A stretch of DNA of 64,000 nucleotides from Jannaschia sp. W003 (GTDB taxonomy: Bacteria; Pseudomonadota; Alphaproteobacteria; Rhodobacterales; Rhodobacteraceae), in contig NZ_CP083539.1 of NCBI RefSeq assembly GCF_025144335.1, positions 497,501 through 561,500 on the forward strand, in the 5' to 3' direction. Shown in pieces: positions 27,612 to 36,922 of this stretch; the stretch's first letter is position 1, and every line of letters starts with the position of its first letter. The notes under the pieces are model-generated. The model saw only the letters and a list, made by a program, of their open reading frames with translations. It did not search any database and was not told where the DNA came from. The translations under genes and the position numbers were made by a program.

Positions 27612-28625
27612 TCAGCCCGGCAGGGCGCCCAGCATCACCACCTCGCCCACGGCGTCGCAGCCGGGCATGGCGACGCGGATCGGCGTCGCCCGCGGCGCGG
27701 CGCCGGGCACGGCGCGGATCGCGGTGGCCTCGATGTCGCGGCCGCAGTTCGCCTCGGTCACCACGGCATCCACCGACAACTCCACGGGAAGGTCCGCGGG
27801 CGCGGTGTAGATCATCGCCATCCGGCCGCCGGTGGCGGCGGTCCCCAGCTCCTGCAGGAAGCCGCCCCGCCCGGACAGGGCGTGGGGCCGGATCCCGGGG
27901 CTGAGGGGGCCGACATGGCCGCGCTCGCCCCAGGCGGCGCCGCGCTCGAAGGCATGGAGCTCCAGTCCCGCGGCGGCGTCCATCACCAGCATCGCCCGCG
28001 CGTAGCCCGGCAGGTCCAGCGGCGCGTGCCGCACCTCGACCGGATCGTGGCCGTCCACCGCCACCGCGTAGCGCGGCGCCTCGCTCAGCGCGGGCATCTC
28101 CAGCACCGCGCGCCCGCCCGCGTCGAGCGCGGCGGTGATGGCGATGCCGTCGTGGGAGACCTCGAGCCGGGCGCCGGGGTCGCAGGCGGCGCGGATCGAC
28201 AGCTCCACCGTGGCGGCGGCGATGGGCGCGGCCTCCACCGCGACGTCGCAGATCGCGGCGGTCATGCGCACGATGCCCGCGGCGTCGGGAACCGGCGCCG
28301 ACAGCGAGACCGGCGCCACGGCCCGCGGCGCGGGCGCCACGGCGGCCTCGCGGACGGCGGGCGCCGGGGGCAGCGCCGCGGCGGCGCGCTCCACCACGGG
28401 CGGCAGCACGGCGACCCCCTCCGCCACCGGGGCGGCGGAGGGCCAGGGGGCCATGAGGCCCGCGCCGACGCCCGCGCCGAGCGCGAGGACCAGCGCGGTC
28501 ACCCCGACGGCGGCGAGGCGCCGGGTGCGCCGCTCGGCGGCGGGAACGGCGGCGGGGGGGTCCACCAGGTCGAAGAAGTCGTCGGTCGCGGGGGTCGTCT
28601 CGGGCGTGGCGTGAGTGTCGGGCAT
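27612..28625 (-). CDS. anchored hypothetical protein with Ala/Pro-rich linker, 337 aa
   Basis: Unrecognised. An acidic N-terminus (DDFFDLVDPP) and Arg patch (AERRTRRLA) are followed by one membrane helix (about residues 38-60, VGVTALVLALGAGVGAGL), so the bulk is periplasmic. An Ala/Pro/Val linker spans about 62-115, then a domain of roughly 220 residues with four scattered cysteines (AAICDVAVEA, RAACDPG, EANCGRDIEAT, MPGCDAVGE) that could form two disulfides. HALSGRGGFLQELGTAATGG is a conserved-looking stretch. It stands alone between leuC (convergent) and the mnh operon (upstream, same strand, 121 nt). Confidence 0.75.
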   Translation of the reverse strand: MPDTHATPETTPATDDFFDLVDPPAAVPAAERRTRRLAAVGVTALVLALGAGVGAGLMAPWPSAAPVAEGVAVLPPVVERAAAALPPAPAVREAAVAPAPRAVAPVSLSAPVPDAAGIVRMTAAICDVAVEAAPIAAATVELSIRAACDPGARLEVSHDGIAITAALDAGGRAVLEMPALSEAPRYAVAVDGHDPVEVRHAPLDLPGYARAMLVMDAAAGLELHAFERGAAWGERGHVGPLSPGIRPHALSGRGGFLQELGTAATGGRMAMIYTAPADLPVELSVDAVVTEANCGRDIEATAIRAVPGAAPRATPIRVAMPGCDAVGEVVMLGALPG

Positions 28626-28746
28626 GTCGGGTCCTCCGGGGACCGTGATGCCGGACGGCTCTGTCGCGAATGGGGCAACACCCTGTTTCCGGCGGACCGA
28701 TTCCGGGACGGATCCGCGTCCATGCGCCCGGACCGGGGCCTGCGGA

Positions 28747-29133
28747 TCAGACCGGGGGGCCGGCCTCGATGTCGCGGTCGGCCTCGGGCACGTCGAGCGT
28801 GGACCAGGTCTCGCCCGGCGGCGCGGGCGGCGGCGCGCAGGTGCTCTGGTGGATGTTCACGCGGGCCAGGAAGTTGGCCGAGACCGGCGCGGTCACGAAC
28901 AGGAACGCCATGATCAGCAGCTCGTGCAGCGCGCTGCCCCCGGTGGCGAGGGCGTGGATCATGGCGGCCAGCAGGAACGAGCCGGTGCCCAGCGTGCCCG
29001 CCTTGGTGGGGGCATGGAGGCGGGTCATGGGGTCGTCGAGCTTCAGGAGGCCGATCGCGGCCACGAGCGTGAAGACAAGCCCCACCAGGAGGCACAGCGC
29101 GATCGCCAGGAGGACGAGGGTATCGAGGGTCAT
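28747..29133 (-). CDS. mnhG: Na+/H+ antiporter subunit G
   Basis: Small subunit of the Mrp/Mnh multisubunit cation/proton antiporter in the inner membrane. The 128-residue protein has three predicted helices and the family signature KLDDPMTRLHAPTKAGTLG near residue 32. The C-terminal 30 residues are an extra hydrophilic tail (ETWSTLDVPEADRDIEAG). The ATG at 29133 overlaps the mnhF stop as ATGA. It is the last gene of the operon. Confidence 0.93.
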   Translation of the reverse strand: MTLDTLVLLAIALCLLVGLVFTLVAAIGLLKLDDPMTRLHAPTKAGTLGTGSFLLAAMIHALATGGSALHELLIMAFLFVTAPVSANFLARVNIHQSTCAPPPAPPGETWSTLDVPEADRDIEAGPPV

Positions 29134-29417
29134 TCGATCACGTCCCCGCGCAGGACGAAGCGCGCGTAGGCCACAGTGGAGACGAAGCCGAGCATGGCGA
29201 TGATGAGGGTCGCCTCGAAGTAGATCGCGGTGCCCTGCGCGATGCCCAGCAGCACGATCAGCCCGAGGGCGTTGATGAACATGGTGTCGAGCGCGAGGAT
29301 ACGGTCCGCGGTGGAGGGCCCGATCCACAGGCGCACCATGGCCATGATCTGCGCGAGCGCGGTGCCCGCGAAGGCGGCGAAGAGGGTCCAGCGCAGGAGG
29401 TCGGCGGCAAGGGTCAT
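29130..29417 (-). CDS. mnhF: Na+/H+ antiporter subunit F
   Basis: A 95-residue protein with three membrane helices and the MrpF/MnhF/PhaF signature RLWIGPSTADRILALDTM. It is an integral part of the Mrp complex and is held with E and G. Both ends overlap neighbours by 4 bp (ATGA with mnhE at 29414-29417 and with mnhG at 29130-29133), so its translation is coupled on each side. Confidence 0.93.
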   Translation of the reverse strand: MTLAADLLRWTLFAAFAGTALAQIMAMVRLWIGPSTADRILALDTMFINALGLIVLLGIAQGTAIYFEATLIIAMLGFVSTVAYARFVLRGDVIE

Positions 29418-29917
29418 TCGAAGATCTCCCGGAGGCGGCGCTCGTAGCGGTGCTTGATGTCGTCGCGCACCCCGTCGGGGTCGGGCGCGTCGAGGGCGTG
29501 GACGAGCAGGAAGCGCCCGCTCTCGGACAGGTCCGCCGAGACGGTGCCGGGCGTCAGCGTGATGGTGCCCATCAGCACCGCGATCGCCTCGGGCTGGCGC
29601 AGGTCGAGCGGGATCACCACCCAGGCGGGGCGCATCGCGGCGTTGCTCTTGGTGAGCACGATCCAGGCCACCTGCACGTTGGCCACCGCGATGTCCCAGA
29701 TCACCAGGAACACGTAGCCCAGCAGCGGCAGAAGCCGGACGCGCCGCGGCCGGTCGGGCCACCACGGCGCGGTGAGGACGGGGACGAGGATGCCGAGGAT
29801 CAGCCCCACCACCGCCATGCCGGCCGAGAAGCCCGGCTGCAGCAGGATCCACACCAGCGTGAGCAGCAGCGTCAGCAGCGGGTGCGGCAGGAGGCGGCGC
29901 AGCGCGGAGCGGGCCAT
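29414..29917 (-). CDS. mnhE: Na+/H+ antiporter subunit E
   Basis: A 167-residue MrpE protein. Two hydrophobic N-terminal segments (LLTLVWILLQPGFSAGMAVV and a following helix) precede the conserved DIAVANVQVAWIVLTKS and TITLTPGTVSADLSE, then a cytoplasmic domain with HALDAPDPDGVRDDIKHRYE. MrpE helps assemble the complex. It starts at the ATG at 29917, one nt after the mnhD stop. Confidence 0.94.
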   Translation of the reverse strand: MARSALRRLLPHPLLTLLLTLVWILLQPGFSAGMAVVGLILGILVPVLTAPWWPDRPRRVRLLPLLGYVFLVIWDIAVANVQVAWIVLTKSNAAMRPAWVVIPLDLRQPEAIAVLMGTITLTPGTVSADLSESGRFLLVHALDAPDPDGVRDDIKHRYERRLREIFE

Positions 29918-29918
29918 G

Positions 29919-31526
29919 TCAGCGGTCTCCCTCGGTCGGGACGCGGGCGGCGGCGGGGTCCCAGAGGCGGCCCGGCGTCTCCAGCACGGTGGCGACGTAG
30001 CGCGTGGGGGTCAGGAGCTGGCGCGACACCGCGTCCGCGTAGGCGGTGATGGGACCGGCGAAGGCGGTGTGGAGCACCAGCAGCGCCACCAGCATCCCCA
30101 CCGCCGCGAAGCCGAGCGCGGGGGGCGCGGGGCGGGGGTCCGCGGCGGGCGCTTCGGCTTCGACGGGCGCGCCGGGGTCCGCGGGCACGTCCGCCGCGCG
30201 CACCGCGCGGCCGCGCCAGAACACCGCCGAGCCCGCGCGCGCGAAGCCCACCATCGCCACGAGGCTGGTGCCGAGCACCACGGCCCAGACCCAGACCGCG
30301 CCGGGCCGCCCGAAGGCGGCGTCGAGGATCAGCAGCTTGCCGATGAAGCCCGACAGCGGCGGCAGGCCCACCATGGCGATCGCGGCGGCGAAGAACAGCG
30401 CGGCGGTGCGCGTGGCCCCGGCGCGCGGCACGACGTCGGCCGCCGTGTCGTCCTGCCCGCGCCCCCCGGCCACGAGGTCGACGACGAGGAACAGCGCCCC
30501 CGCCGCCAGCGTGGAGTGGACGACGTAGTAGAGCGCAGCCGAAATGCCGGCGGCGGTGAACAGCGAGATCGCCGTCATCACCATGCCCATGGAGCCGATC
30601 ACCGCGAAGGCCACCAGCCGGTCCAGCCGCCGCGCCGCCAGGACGCCCACCATGCCCACCGCCACGGAGACGAGGGCGAGGGGCAGCAGCCACGCGCCGT
30701 GCAGCCCGGCGGTGGCCTCCAGCCCCGGCGGGAAGATCAGCGTGAAGACCCGGATGATGCTGTAGGCCCCCACCTTGGTCATGATCGCGAAGAGGGCCGC
30801 CACGGGCGCAGGCGCCTCGGCGTAGCTGGATGGCAGCCAGAAGTGCAGCGGCACCAGCGCCGCCTTCACCGCGAATACGAGCAGCAGCAGCACCGCGGCG
30901 ACGCGGATGCCCGCGGTCCCCTCGGGCCCGATCAGCGCCACGCGCCCGGCGAGGTCGGCCATGTTGAGCGTGCCGGTCTCGGCGTAGAGTGCGCCCATCG
31001 CGAACAGGAAGAGCGTGGAGCCAAGGAGGTTGTAGAGCACGTACTGCGTGCCCGCCCGCAGCCGCGCCGTGCCGCCCGCGTGGATCATCAGCCCGTAGGA
31101 GGCGATCAGCAGCACCTCGAAGAACACGAAGAGGTTGAACAGGTCGCCCGTCAGGAACGCGCCGAGGATGCCCATGAGCTGGAACTGGAACAGCGCGTGG
31201 AAGTGCTTGCCGCGGGCGTCCCACCCGGACCCGACCGCATACAGCAGGACCGGCAGGGCCAGCGCGCAGGTCAGCACCAGCATCAGCGTCGAGAGGCGGT
31301 CGGCCACCAGCACGATGCCGAAGGGCGCCGCCCAGTCGCCCAGGCGGTAGAGCGTCACGGTGCCGTCCGAGGCCTCCCACGCAAGGGCGACCGACAGCAG
31401 AAGGAGCACCGCGGTGCCGCCCACCGAGACCACGCGCTGGATCGCGACGTGGTGGCGCGCGGCCAGGATGATGAACGAGGCTAGGAAGGCCGGCAGGACG
31501 ATGGGGACGACGGACCAGTGGCTCAC
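29919..31526 (-). CDS. mnhD: Na+/H+ antiporter subunit D
   Basis: A 535-residue proton-pumping subunit related to NuoM/NuoN, with about 14 helices. Key regions are LFVFFEVLLIASYGLM (with the conserved Glu of TM5) and VFAVKAALVPLHFWLPSSYA (with the TM7 Lys). The Ala/Pro/Asp-rich stretch around residues 420-450 (VEAEAPAADPRPAPPA) is a lineage-specific loop. It starts at a GTG (31526) that overlaps the mnhC stop as GTGA, so it is translated by coupling. Confidence 0.95.
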   Translation of the reverse strand: MSHWSVVPIVLPAFLASFIILAARHHVAIQRVVSVGGTAVLLLLSVALAWEASDGTVTLYRLGDWAAPFGIVLVADRLSTLMLVLTCALALPVLLYAVGSGWDARGKHFHALFQFQLMGILGAFLTGDLFNLFVFFEVLLIASYGLMIHAGGTARLRAGTQYVLYNLLGSTLFLFAMGALYAETGTLNMADLAGRVALIGPEGTAGIRVAAVLLLLVFAVKAALVPLHFWLPSSYAEAPAPVAALFAIMTKVGAYSIIRVFTLIFPPGLEATAGLHGAWLLPLALVSVAVGMVGVLAARRLDRLVAFAVIGSMGMVMTAISLFTAAGISAALYYVVHSTLAAGALFLVVDLVAGGRGQDDTAADVVPRAGATRTAALFFAAAIAMVGLPPLSGFIGKLLILDAAFGRPGAVWVWAVVLGTSLVAMVGFARAGSAVFWRGRAVRAADVPADPGAPVEAEAPAADPRPAPPALGFAAVGMLVALLVLHTAFAGPITAYADAVSRQLLTPTRYVATVLETPGRLWDPAAARVPTEGDR

Positions 31527-31858
31527 GGGGCGTCCTCCGGGGCGGGGTCGTCGACCCGGTCGTCGTCGGCGTGGAGGAAGGCGCCGAGGGCGATCATCAC
31601 CACCACCGCGGTCATGCCGAACGAGATCACGATGGCGGTCAGCACCAGCGCCTGCGGCAGCGGGTCGGTGTAGCGCGCGGCGTCCCCGAGGATCGGCGGC
31701 GCGCCCACCACGAGGCGCCCCGAGGCGAACAGGAACACGTTCACCGCGTAGGTCAGCAGCGAGGTGCCCAGAATCACCGGGAAGGTGCGCAGGCGCAACA
31801 CGAGGTAGAGGCCCGCGGCGGTCAGGACGCCGATGCCGGATGCGACGAGAAGCTCCAC
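31523..31858 (-). CDS. mnhC: Na+/H+ antiporter subunit C
   Basis: A 111-residue MrpC/NuoK-like protein with three helices. Typical sequences are GVLTAAGLYLVLRLRTFPVI and YTDPLPQALVLTAIVISFG, the second containing the conserved DPLPQALVLTAIVI of MrpC. It starts at a GTG (31858) one nt after the mnhA stop. The short acidic C-terminus (HADDDRVDDPAPEDAP) is cytoplasmic. Confidence 0.94.
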   Translation of the reverse strand: MELLVASGIGVLTAAGLYLVLRLRTFPVILGTSLLTYAVNVFLFASGRLVVGAPPILGDAARYTDPLPQALVLTAIVISFGMTAVVVMIALGAFLHADDDRVDDPAPEDAP

Positions 31859-31859
31859 G

Positions 31860-34712
31860 TCAGGCCTCCCCGGCCGCGTCGCGGGATGGGTCGATCTCCA
31901 TGGGGTGCTCGTCCTCCGGGTCGTGGGCGCGCCGGGCGAGGCGCGAGAAGCTCTCGAGCGACAGCATCACCGCGCCGACGACCGCGAGCAGCACGCCCAC
32001 GTCGAACAGCGCGGCGGTGGCCAGCTCGAACTTCTCGAAAGGCGGGATGCGCACGTAGGTGAAGGCCGACGAGAGGAACGGCGCGCCGAAGAACCACGAG
32101 CCGATGCCCGTCAGCCCCGCCACCAGCACGCCCGCGCCGATCACGCCGTGGTAGGGGTAGCGCAGCCGCGCCGAGGTCCAGGCGAAGCCGCTGGCCATGT
32201 ACTGCATCACGAAGGCGATGGCGACGATCAGGCCGGCGATGAAGCCGCCGCCCGGCTCGTTGTGGCCGCGCCAGAAGACGTAGAGCGCCACCACCAGCAC
32301 CACCGGCATCATCACGCGGGTCACCATCACCATCGGGATCGGGTGGCGCCCGCCCGCGCGCGGCTGGTCGGGACGGCGGTGCAGCAGGCGCGCGCGCACC
32401 GGGCCGCCCAGCAGCGCCTCGGTCAGGGCGTAGATCAGGACGGCCGCGATCGAGAGCACGATGATCTCGCCGAAGGTGTCGAAGCCGCGGAAGTCCACGA
32501 GGATCACGTTCACGACGTTGGTGCCGCCGCCGCCCTCGTAGCTGTTGGCGAGGTGGAAGCCCGAGATCGGCGGCGCCACCGCGTCGCGCAGGAGGTAGTG
32601 CCACGACAGCGCCGCCGTGGCCGCGCCCCCGGCGACGGCGATGGCGGCGTCGCGGACCCGGCGGGCCGCACCGCTCTCGCGCGGGGTGTGGTTGGGCAGG
32701 AAGTTGAGGGCGAGCAGCAGGAGGATGATCGTCACCACCTCGACCGTGAGCTGCGTCATGGCGAGGTCGGGCGCCGAGAACAGCACGAAGCCCGCGGTGA
32801 CCATCAGGCCGACGATGCCGATCAGGATCAGCGACAGGAGGCGGCTGCGGTGGAGGAAGACCAGCCCGGCGGCGGCCGCCACCAGCATCGCCCAGCCCGC
32901 GACGTGGACCACCGACGGCACCTGGAGCGCCCGCGTCGGGGGCGCGACGGTGCCCGAAAGGAAGGCGTGGAGGCCCAGCGCCACCACGGCCACCGCGAAC
33001 ACCGCGGCGTAGCGAGTGAAGGCGCCGTCGTGGAGGGGGAGGACCGCGCCGCGGGCGGCGCGCACCGCGCCCCGGATCACGCCGTCGAACAGCCGCTTGG
33101 CCTCGGGGCGCGGCGAGCGGTCCCAGAGGCGCAGCGCGGGGCTGTACGCCCAGAGCAGCGCGAGGCCGCCGGCCACCGCGATGATCGACACCCACAGCGC
33201 GGGCACCAGCCCGTGCCACACCGCGAGGTGGGCGTCGGGCACCTCGGCGGCGCCGCCCAGCACGGCGGCGGTGACCAGCTTCACGAAGGGCTCGGCCAGG
33301 AACGGCGCGACGCCCAAGACCACCACCGGCACCACCAGGATCGCGGGCGGCAGCCAGAGGCCGGGGCCGGGATCGTGGGGATGGGCGGGGTAGTCGTCGC
33401 GCACGGGGCCGAGGAAGGTGTGGCCGACGAAGCGGAAGCAGTAGGCCGCCGACAACAGCGAGCCGAGCCCCGCCAGCACCGGCACCAGCCAGGGCAGGCC
33501 GAAGAGCGTGGTGTGGAGCGCCTCCTCGAGCATCATCTCCTTGGAGACGAAGCCGTTCAGCAGAGGGATGCCCGCCATCGACAGCGCGGCGAGCGTGGCG
33601 ATCGCGAAGGTGATCGGCATGAGCCGCCGCAGGCCGCCGAGGCGCAGGACGTCGCGGGTGCCGGTCTCGTGGTCGATGATGCCGGCGGACATGAAGAGCG
33701 CGGCCTTGAAAGTGGCGTGGTTCAGGATGTGGAAGACCGCCGCCATGGCGCCGAACGCCGTGCCGGTGCCGAGCAGCATGGTGATGAGCCCGAGGTGGCT
33801 GACGGTGGAGAAGGCCAAGAGCGCCTTCAAGTCGTGCTTGAAGAGGGCGATGGCGGCGCCCAGCACCATCGTCACCAGCCCCGCCCCGGTGACGAGCGCG
33901 AACCACTCCGGCGTGCCCGACAGCACCGGCCAGAGGCGCGCGAGCAGGAACAGCCCCGCCTTCACCATGGTCGCCGAATGGAGGTAGGCCGACACCGGCG
34001 TGGGCGCGGCCATGGCGTGGGGCAGCCAGAAGTGGAACGGGAACTGCGCCGACTTGGTGAAGCAGCCCAGCAGGATCAGCAGCAGCGCGGGCACGTAGAG
34101 CGGCGAGGCCTGGATCGCCTCGCGCGACTGGAGGATCACGCTCAGGTCGTAGGAGCCCGCGATGCGGCCCAGGAGCAGCATGCCCCCGACGAGGGCCAGC
34201 CCGCCCATGCCCGTGACGGTCAGCGCCATGCGCGCGCCCTGGCGGCCCTCGGGCAGGTGCTTCCAGTAGCCGATCAGCAGGAACGACGACAGCGAGGTCA
34301 GCTCCCAGAAGACCAGCAGCAGCAGGACGTTGTCGCTCAGCACGATGCCCACCATCGCGCCCTGGAACAGCAGCAGGTAGGTGAAGAACTCGCCCATGTT
34401 GTCGTCGCGGCTGAGGTAGTGGCGCGCGTAGGCGATGATCAGGAGGCCGATGCCGAGGATCAGGGCGGCGAAGAAGAAGCCCAGCGGGTCCAGCATCAGC
34501 GTGAAGTTGAGACCCAGTTGCGGGATCCACTCCGCGCGCCACAGCACCGGCGTGCCCGCGAGCACGTCGGGCAGCGTGGTCAGCAGTCCGACGAAGGCGG
34601 CCAGCGTGACCGTGAAGGTGACGCGCGCGCAGACCTTGCGGCCCGCGCCGTTCATCAGGCCGGGCAGCAGCGCCCCGAGGAAGGGCAGCGCGACGATCAG
34701 GAGAAGGGACAC
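31860..34712 (-). CDS. mnhA: Na+/H+ antiporter subunit A fused to subunit B
   Basis: The largest Mrp subunit, 950 residues. The N-terminal 750 residues are MrpA (NuoL-like): VFWELTSLSSFLLIGYW holds the TM5 Glu, CFTKSAQFPFHFWLPHAM the TM7 Lys, and EVVTIILLLLALNFLP belongs to the NuoJ-like part. The last 150 or so residues are an MrpB domain (VMVTRVMMPVVLVVALYVFW; GHNEPGGGFIAGLIVAIAF), so A and B are one polypeptide, as in alphaproteobacterial Pha systems. It starts at a GTG at 34712 with GGAG 5 nt upstream. It heads the operon A/B-C-D-E-F-G, which supports pH and Na+ homeostasis. Confidence 0.95.
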   Translation of the reverse strand: MSLLLIVALPFLGALLPGLMNGAGRKVCARVTFTVTLAAFVGLLTTLPDVLAGTPVLWRAEWIPQLGLNFTLMLDPLGFFFAALILGIGLLIIAYARHYLSRDDNMGEFFTYLLLFQGAMVGIVLSDNVLLLLVFWELTSLSSFLLIGYWKHLPEGRQGARMALTVTGMGGLALVGGMLLLGRIAGSYDLSVILQSREAIQASPLYVPALLLILLGCFTKSAQFPFHFWLPHAMAAPTPVSAYLHSATMVKAGLFLLARLWPVLSGTPEWFALVTGAGLVTMVLGAAIALFKHDLKALLAFSTVSHLGLITMLLGTGTAFGAMAAVFHILNHATFKAALFMSAGIIDHETGTRDVLRLGGLRRLMPITFAIATLAALSMAGIPLLNGFVSKEMMLEEALHTTLFGLPWLVPVLAGLGSLLSAAYCFRFVGHTFLGPVRDDYPAHPHDPGPGLWLPPAILVVPVVVLGVAPFLAEPFVKLVTAAVLGGAAEVPDAHLAVWHGLVPALWVSIIAVAGGLALLWAYSPALRLWDRSPRPEAKRLFDGVIRGAVRAARGAVLPLHDGAFTRYAAVFAVAVVALGLHAFLSGTVAPPTRALQVPSVVHVAGWAMLVAAAAGLVFLHRSRLLSLILIGIVGLMVTAGFVLFSAPDLAMTQLTVEVVTIILLLLALNFLPNHTPRESGAARRVRDAAIAVAGGAATAALSWHYLLRDAVAPPISGFHLANSYEGGGGTNVVNVILVDFRGFDTFGEIIVLSIAAVLIYALTEALLGGPVRARLLHRRPDQPRAGGRHPIPMVMVTRVMMPVVLVVALYVFWRGHNEPGGGFIAGLIVAIAFVMQYMASGFAWTSARLRYPYHGVIGAGVLVAGLTGIGSWFFGAPFLSSAFTYVRIPPFEKFELATAALFDVGVLLAVVGAVMLSLESFSRLARRAHDPEDEHPMEIDPSRDAAGEA

Positions 34713-34806
34713 GCGAACTCCGGGGTCTCTGGCGCAGTCGGTTCGACCCCGGCGGGGCCGTGCGCGAGCATCGGGATGTTTGCCCCGGTCCGCAAGCCGC
34801 CGGGGG

Positions 34807-34832
34807 GCGCGATCCCCCTAGCGGGATCGCGC
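34807..34832 (-). terminator. 10-bp hairpin after the MoxR/DUF58 cluster
   Basis: Perfect arms GCGCGATCCC (34807-34816) and GGGATCGCGC (34823-34832) enclose CCTAGC. It lies 27 nt past the stop of the last gene of the moxR cluster and upstream of mnhA on the same strand, so it probably separates the two operons. Confidence 0.65.
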
Positions 34833-34858
34833 GGGGAAGGCCACGCCCGAGCGGAGGC

Positions 34859-36919
34859 CTAGCCGCGCCCCTCGCGCAGCCAGGCCAGCGTGGCGAGGCC
34901 CGCGGCCAGCAGGAGGAACAGCCAGGGCGGCACCAGCGACAGGAGGCGCACGTCGGCGGTGAGGTAGGCGCCGCGCGGCACGTAGCCCAGCCAGCCGCGC
35001 CCCGCGGCGGTGCCGCCCGCGCGCACCGCGCGCAGGTCGGGCGCGCCGGCCTCCACGGCGAGCGCGCCGCCGCCCGTGGCCTCCAGCGCCGGGGCCATCT
35101 CGGCGTCGGTCGCGATGGTCCGCTCGAACTCGCGCGGCGCGGCGGGGCCGAGGCCGATCACGGCGGTGCGCTCGCCCTCGCGGAAGCGGTAGAGACCCTG
35201 CTCCGCCCCGACGAGACGCGCCTTGAAGCGCCCCGGCGCCTCCTCCTCCAGCGCCAGCTCGGTCTCGGTGCCGTCGGGCGCGGTCACGGCGAGCGGTCCC
35301 GGCGGCCCCTCGAGCGTGCGGCGCGTCACGGTGATCTCCTGGCCCAGCGCGCTCGCGGTCAGCGCCTCCTCCTCCAGCTCCGGCTCGCCCATCAGCCAGT
35401 GCGCGAGGCGGCGCAGCAGCTCGGCCTGCGGCCCGCCCCCCTCGACGCCCCGGTCCCAGAGCCACACGTGGTCGGAGCCCAGCAGCGCCACGCGCCCGGC
35501 CTTCACGCGGTCGAGCACCAGCAGCGGCTGGTCCTCGTCGCCGGTCATGGCGACCTGCGCACCGGGCAGCGCCTCGACCTCGACCTGGCGGAACCAGCGG
35601 CCCCAGGGCGCGCCGTCCTCGCCGAAGCCGTCCGGCAGGCCCTCGGTGACGGGGTGCTTCTCGCCCAACTCCGAGATCGCGGGCAGGAAGGGCGCGTCGA
35701 TCACGCGCGCGGTGGGCGCGGCGGGCAGGATGTCGGCCAGCGGCGAGCGGTAGATGCTGTCGGCGGTCGCGTAGTCGGGACCGGCGGCGATCAGCAGCGC
35801 GCCGCCGCCCTCGACGTAGGCGCGCACGTTGTCGAGGTAGATCGACGGCAGGATGCCGCGGCGCTGGTAGCGGTCGAAGATGATGAGGTCGAACTCGTCG
35901 ATCTTCTCGGAGAAGAGCTCGCGCGTCGGAAAGGCGATCAGCGACAGCTCGGTGACGGGCACGCCGTCCTGCTTGCCGGGGGGCCGCAGGATCGTGAAGT
36001 GCACGAGGTCCACGGCGGCGTCCGACTTCAGGAGGTTGCGCCAGGTGCGCTGGCCGGGATGGGGCTCGCCCGAGACCAGCAGCACGCGCAGGCGGTCGCG
36101 CACGCCGTTGATCTGCACGATCTGGGCGTTGTTGCGGTCCGTCAGCTCGCCCGGCGCCTCGGGCAGGCGGAACTCCATGACGTTGAGCCCGCCGTGGGGC
36201 AGCACGATAGGCAGCTCCAGGTCCTCGCCCACGGGCACGCGGTAGGTGCGCGGCTGGCCGCCGTCCACGGCGAGCACGATGTCGGCCATGGGCCCGAGGC
36301 CCGCGGGCACCGCGCCCTCGTCCTCGATCCGCAGGGTGATCGTGAATTCCTCGTCGAGGATCGCGAAGGCCGGCGCGTTGCGGATCACGAGCCGCCGGTC
36401 CCAGTCCGCGGCCCGGCCCGTGCGCAGGAGGTGCAGCGGCGCGGGCAGGTCGGGCGCCAGCGCGGCGTCATGGACGCGCCCGTCGGACACCAGCACCGCG
36501 CCGGCCACGCGGTCGCGGGGCACCTCGGCCAGCAGCCCGTCCAGCGCGGCCATAGCCAGGGTGCCGGCGTCGCCCTCGCCGTCGCCCACGGGCGCCACGC
36601 GCACGTCCAGCCCCTCGCGCTCGGCCTCCGCGAGGAGGTCCGCGAGGGCGGCGTCGGTCTGCGCGCCGCGGTCCGACAGCGTCTGCGACGCGCTCCGGTC
36701 CACGGCGACCAGCAGGATGTCGGTGAGCGGCTCGCGCGCCTCGGTCTTGAGCGACGGGTCGGCAAGGGCCAAGCCAAGGGCCGCGACGGCCAGCCCGCGC
36801 AGCCACCAGCCCGGCAGGCGGCGCCACGCGGCCAGCGCCACGGAGAGGAGGCCGAGGCCCGCCACGGCGGCGATCAGCCACCAGGGCAGCATCGGGTCGA
36901 GGACGATCTCGCGGGCCAT
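34859..36919 (-). CDS. membrane protein with vWA-like and glutamine amidotransferase-like domains
   Basis: A 686-residue protein of the moxR cluster. Two N-terminal helices (about 12-30 and 38-55) are followed by a von Willebrand A-like segment with a MIDAS-like DxSxS (VAVDRSASQTLSD). An Ig-like stretch and a class I amidotransferase-like fold (around 355-470; NVRAYVEGGGALLIAAGPDY) come next. A last helix (WLFLLLAAGLATLAW) ends the protein. No catalytic Cys-His-Glu triad is obvious, so the amidotransferase part is probably structural. It starts 3 nt after the DUF4159 gene. Its role is unknown, but the cluster is thought to help fold or assemble envelope complexes. Confidence 0.85.
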   Translation of the reverse strand: MAREIVLDPMLPWWLIAAVAGLGLLSVALAAWRRLPGWWLRGLAVAALGLALADPSLKTEAREPLTDILLVAVDRSASQTLSDRGAQTDAALADLLAEAEREGLDVRVAPVGDGEGDAGTLAMAALDGLLAEVPRDRVAGAVLVSDGRVHDAALAPDLPAPLHLLRTGRAADWDRRLVIRNAPAFAILDEEFTITLRIEDEGAVPAGLGPMADIVLAVDGGQPRTYRVPVGEDLELPIVLPHGGLNVMEFRLPEAPGELTDRNNAQIVQINGVRDRLRVLLVSGEPHPGQRTWRNLLKSDAAVDLVHFTILRPPGKQDGVPVTELSLIAFPTRELFSEKIDEFDLIIFDRYQRRGILPSIYLDNVRAYVEGGGALLIAAGPDYATADSIYRSPLADILPAAPTARVIDAPFLPAISELGEKHPVTEGLPDGFGEDGAPWGRWFRQVEVEALPGAQVAMTGDEDQPLLVLDRVKAGRVALLGSDHVWLWDRGVEGGGPQAELLRRLAHWLMGEPELEEEALTASALGQEITVTRRTLEGPPGPLAVTAPDGTETELALEEEAPGRFKARLVGAEQGLYRFREGERTAVIGLGPAAPREFERTIATDAEMAPALEATGGGALAVEAGAPDLRAVRAGGTAAGRGWLGYVPRGAYLTADVRLLSLVPPWLFLLLAAGLATLAWLREGRG

Positions 36920-36922
36920 GGC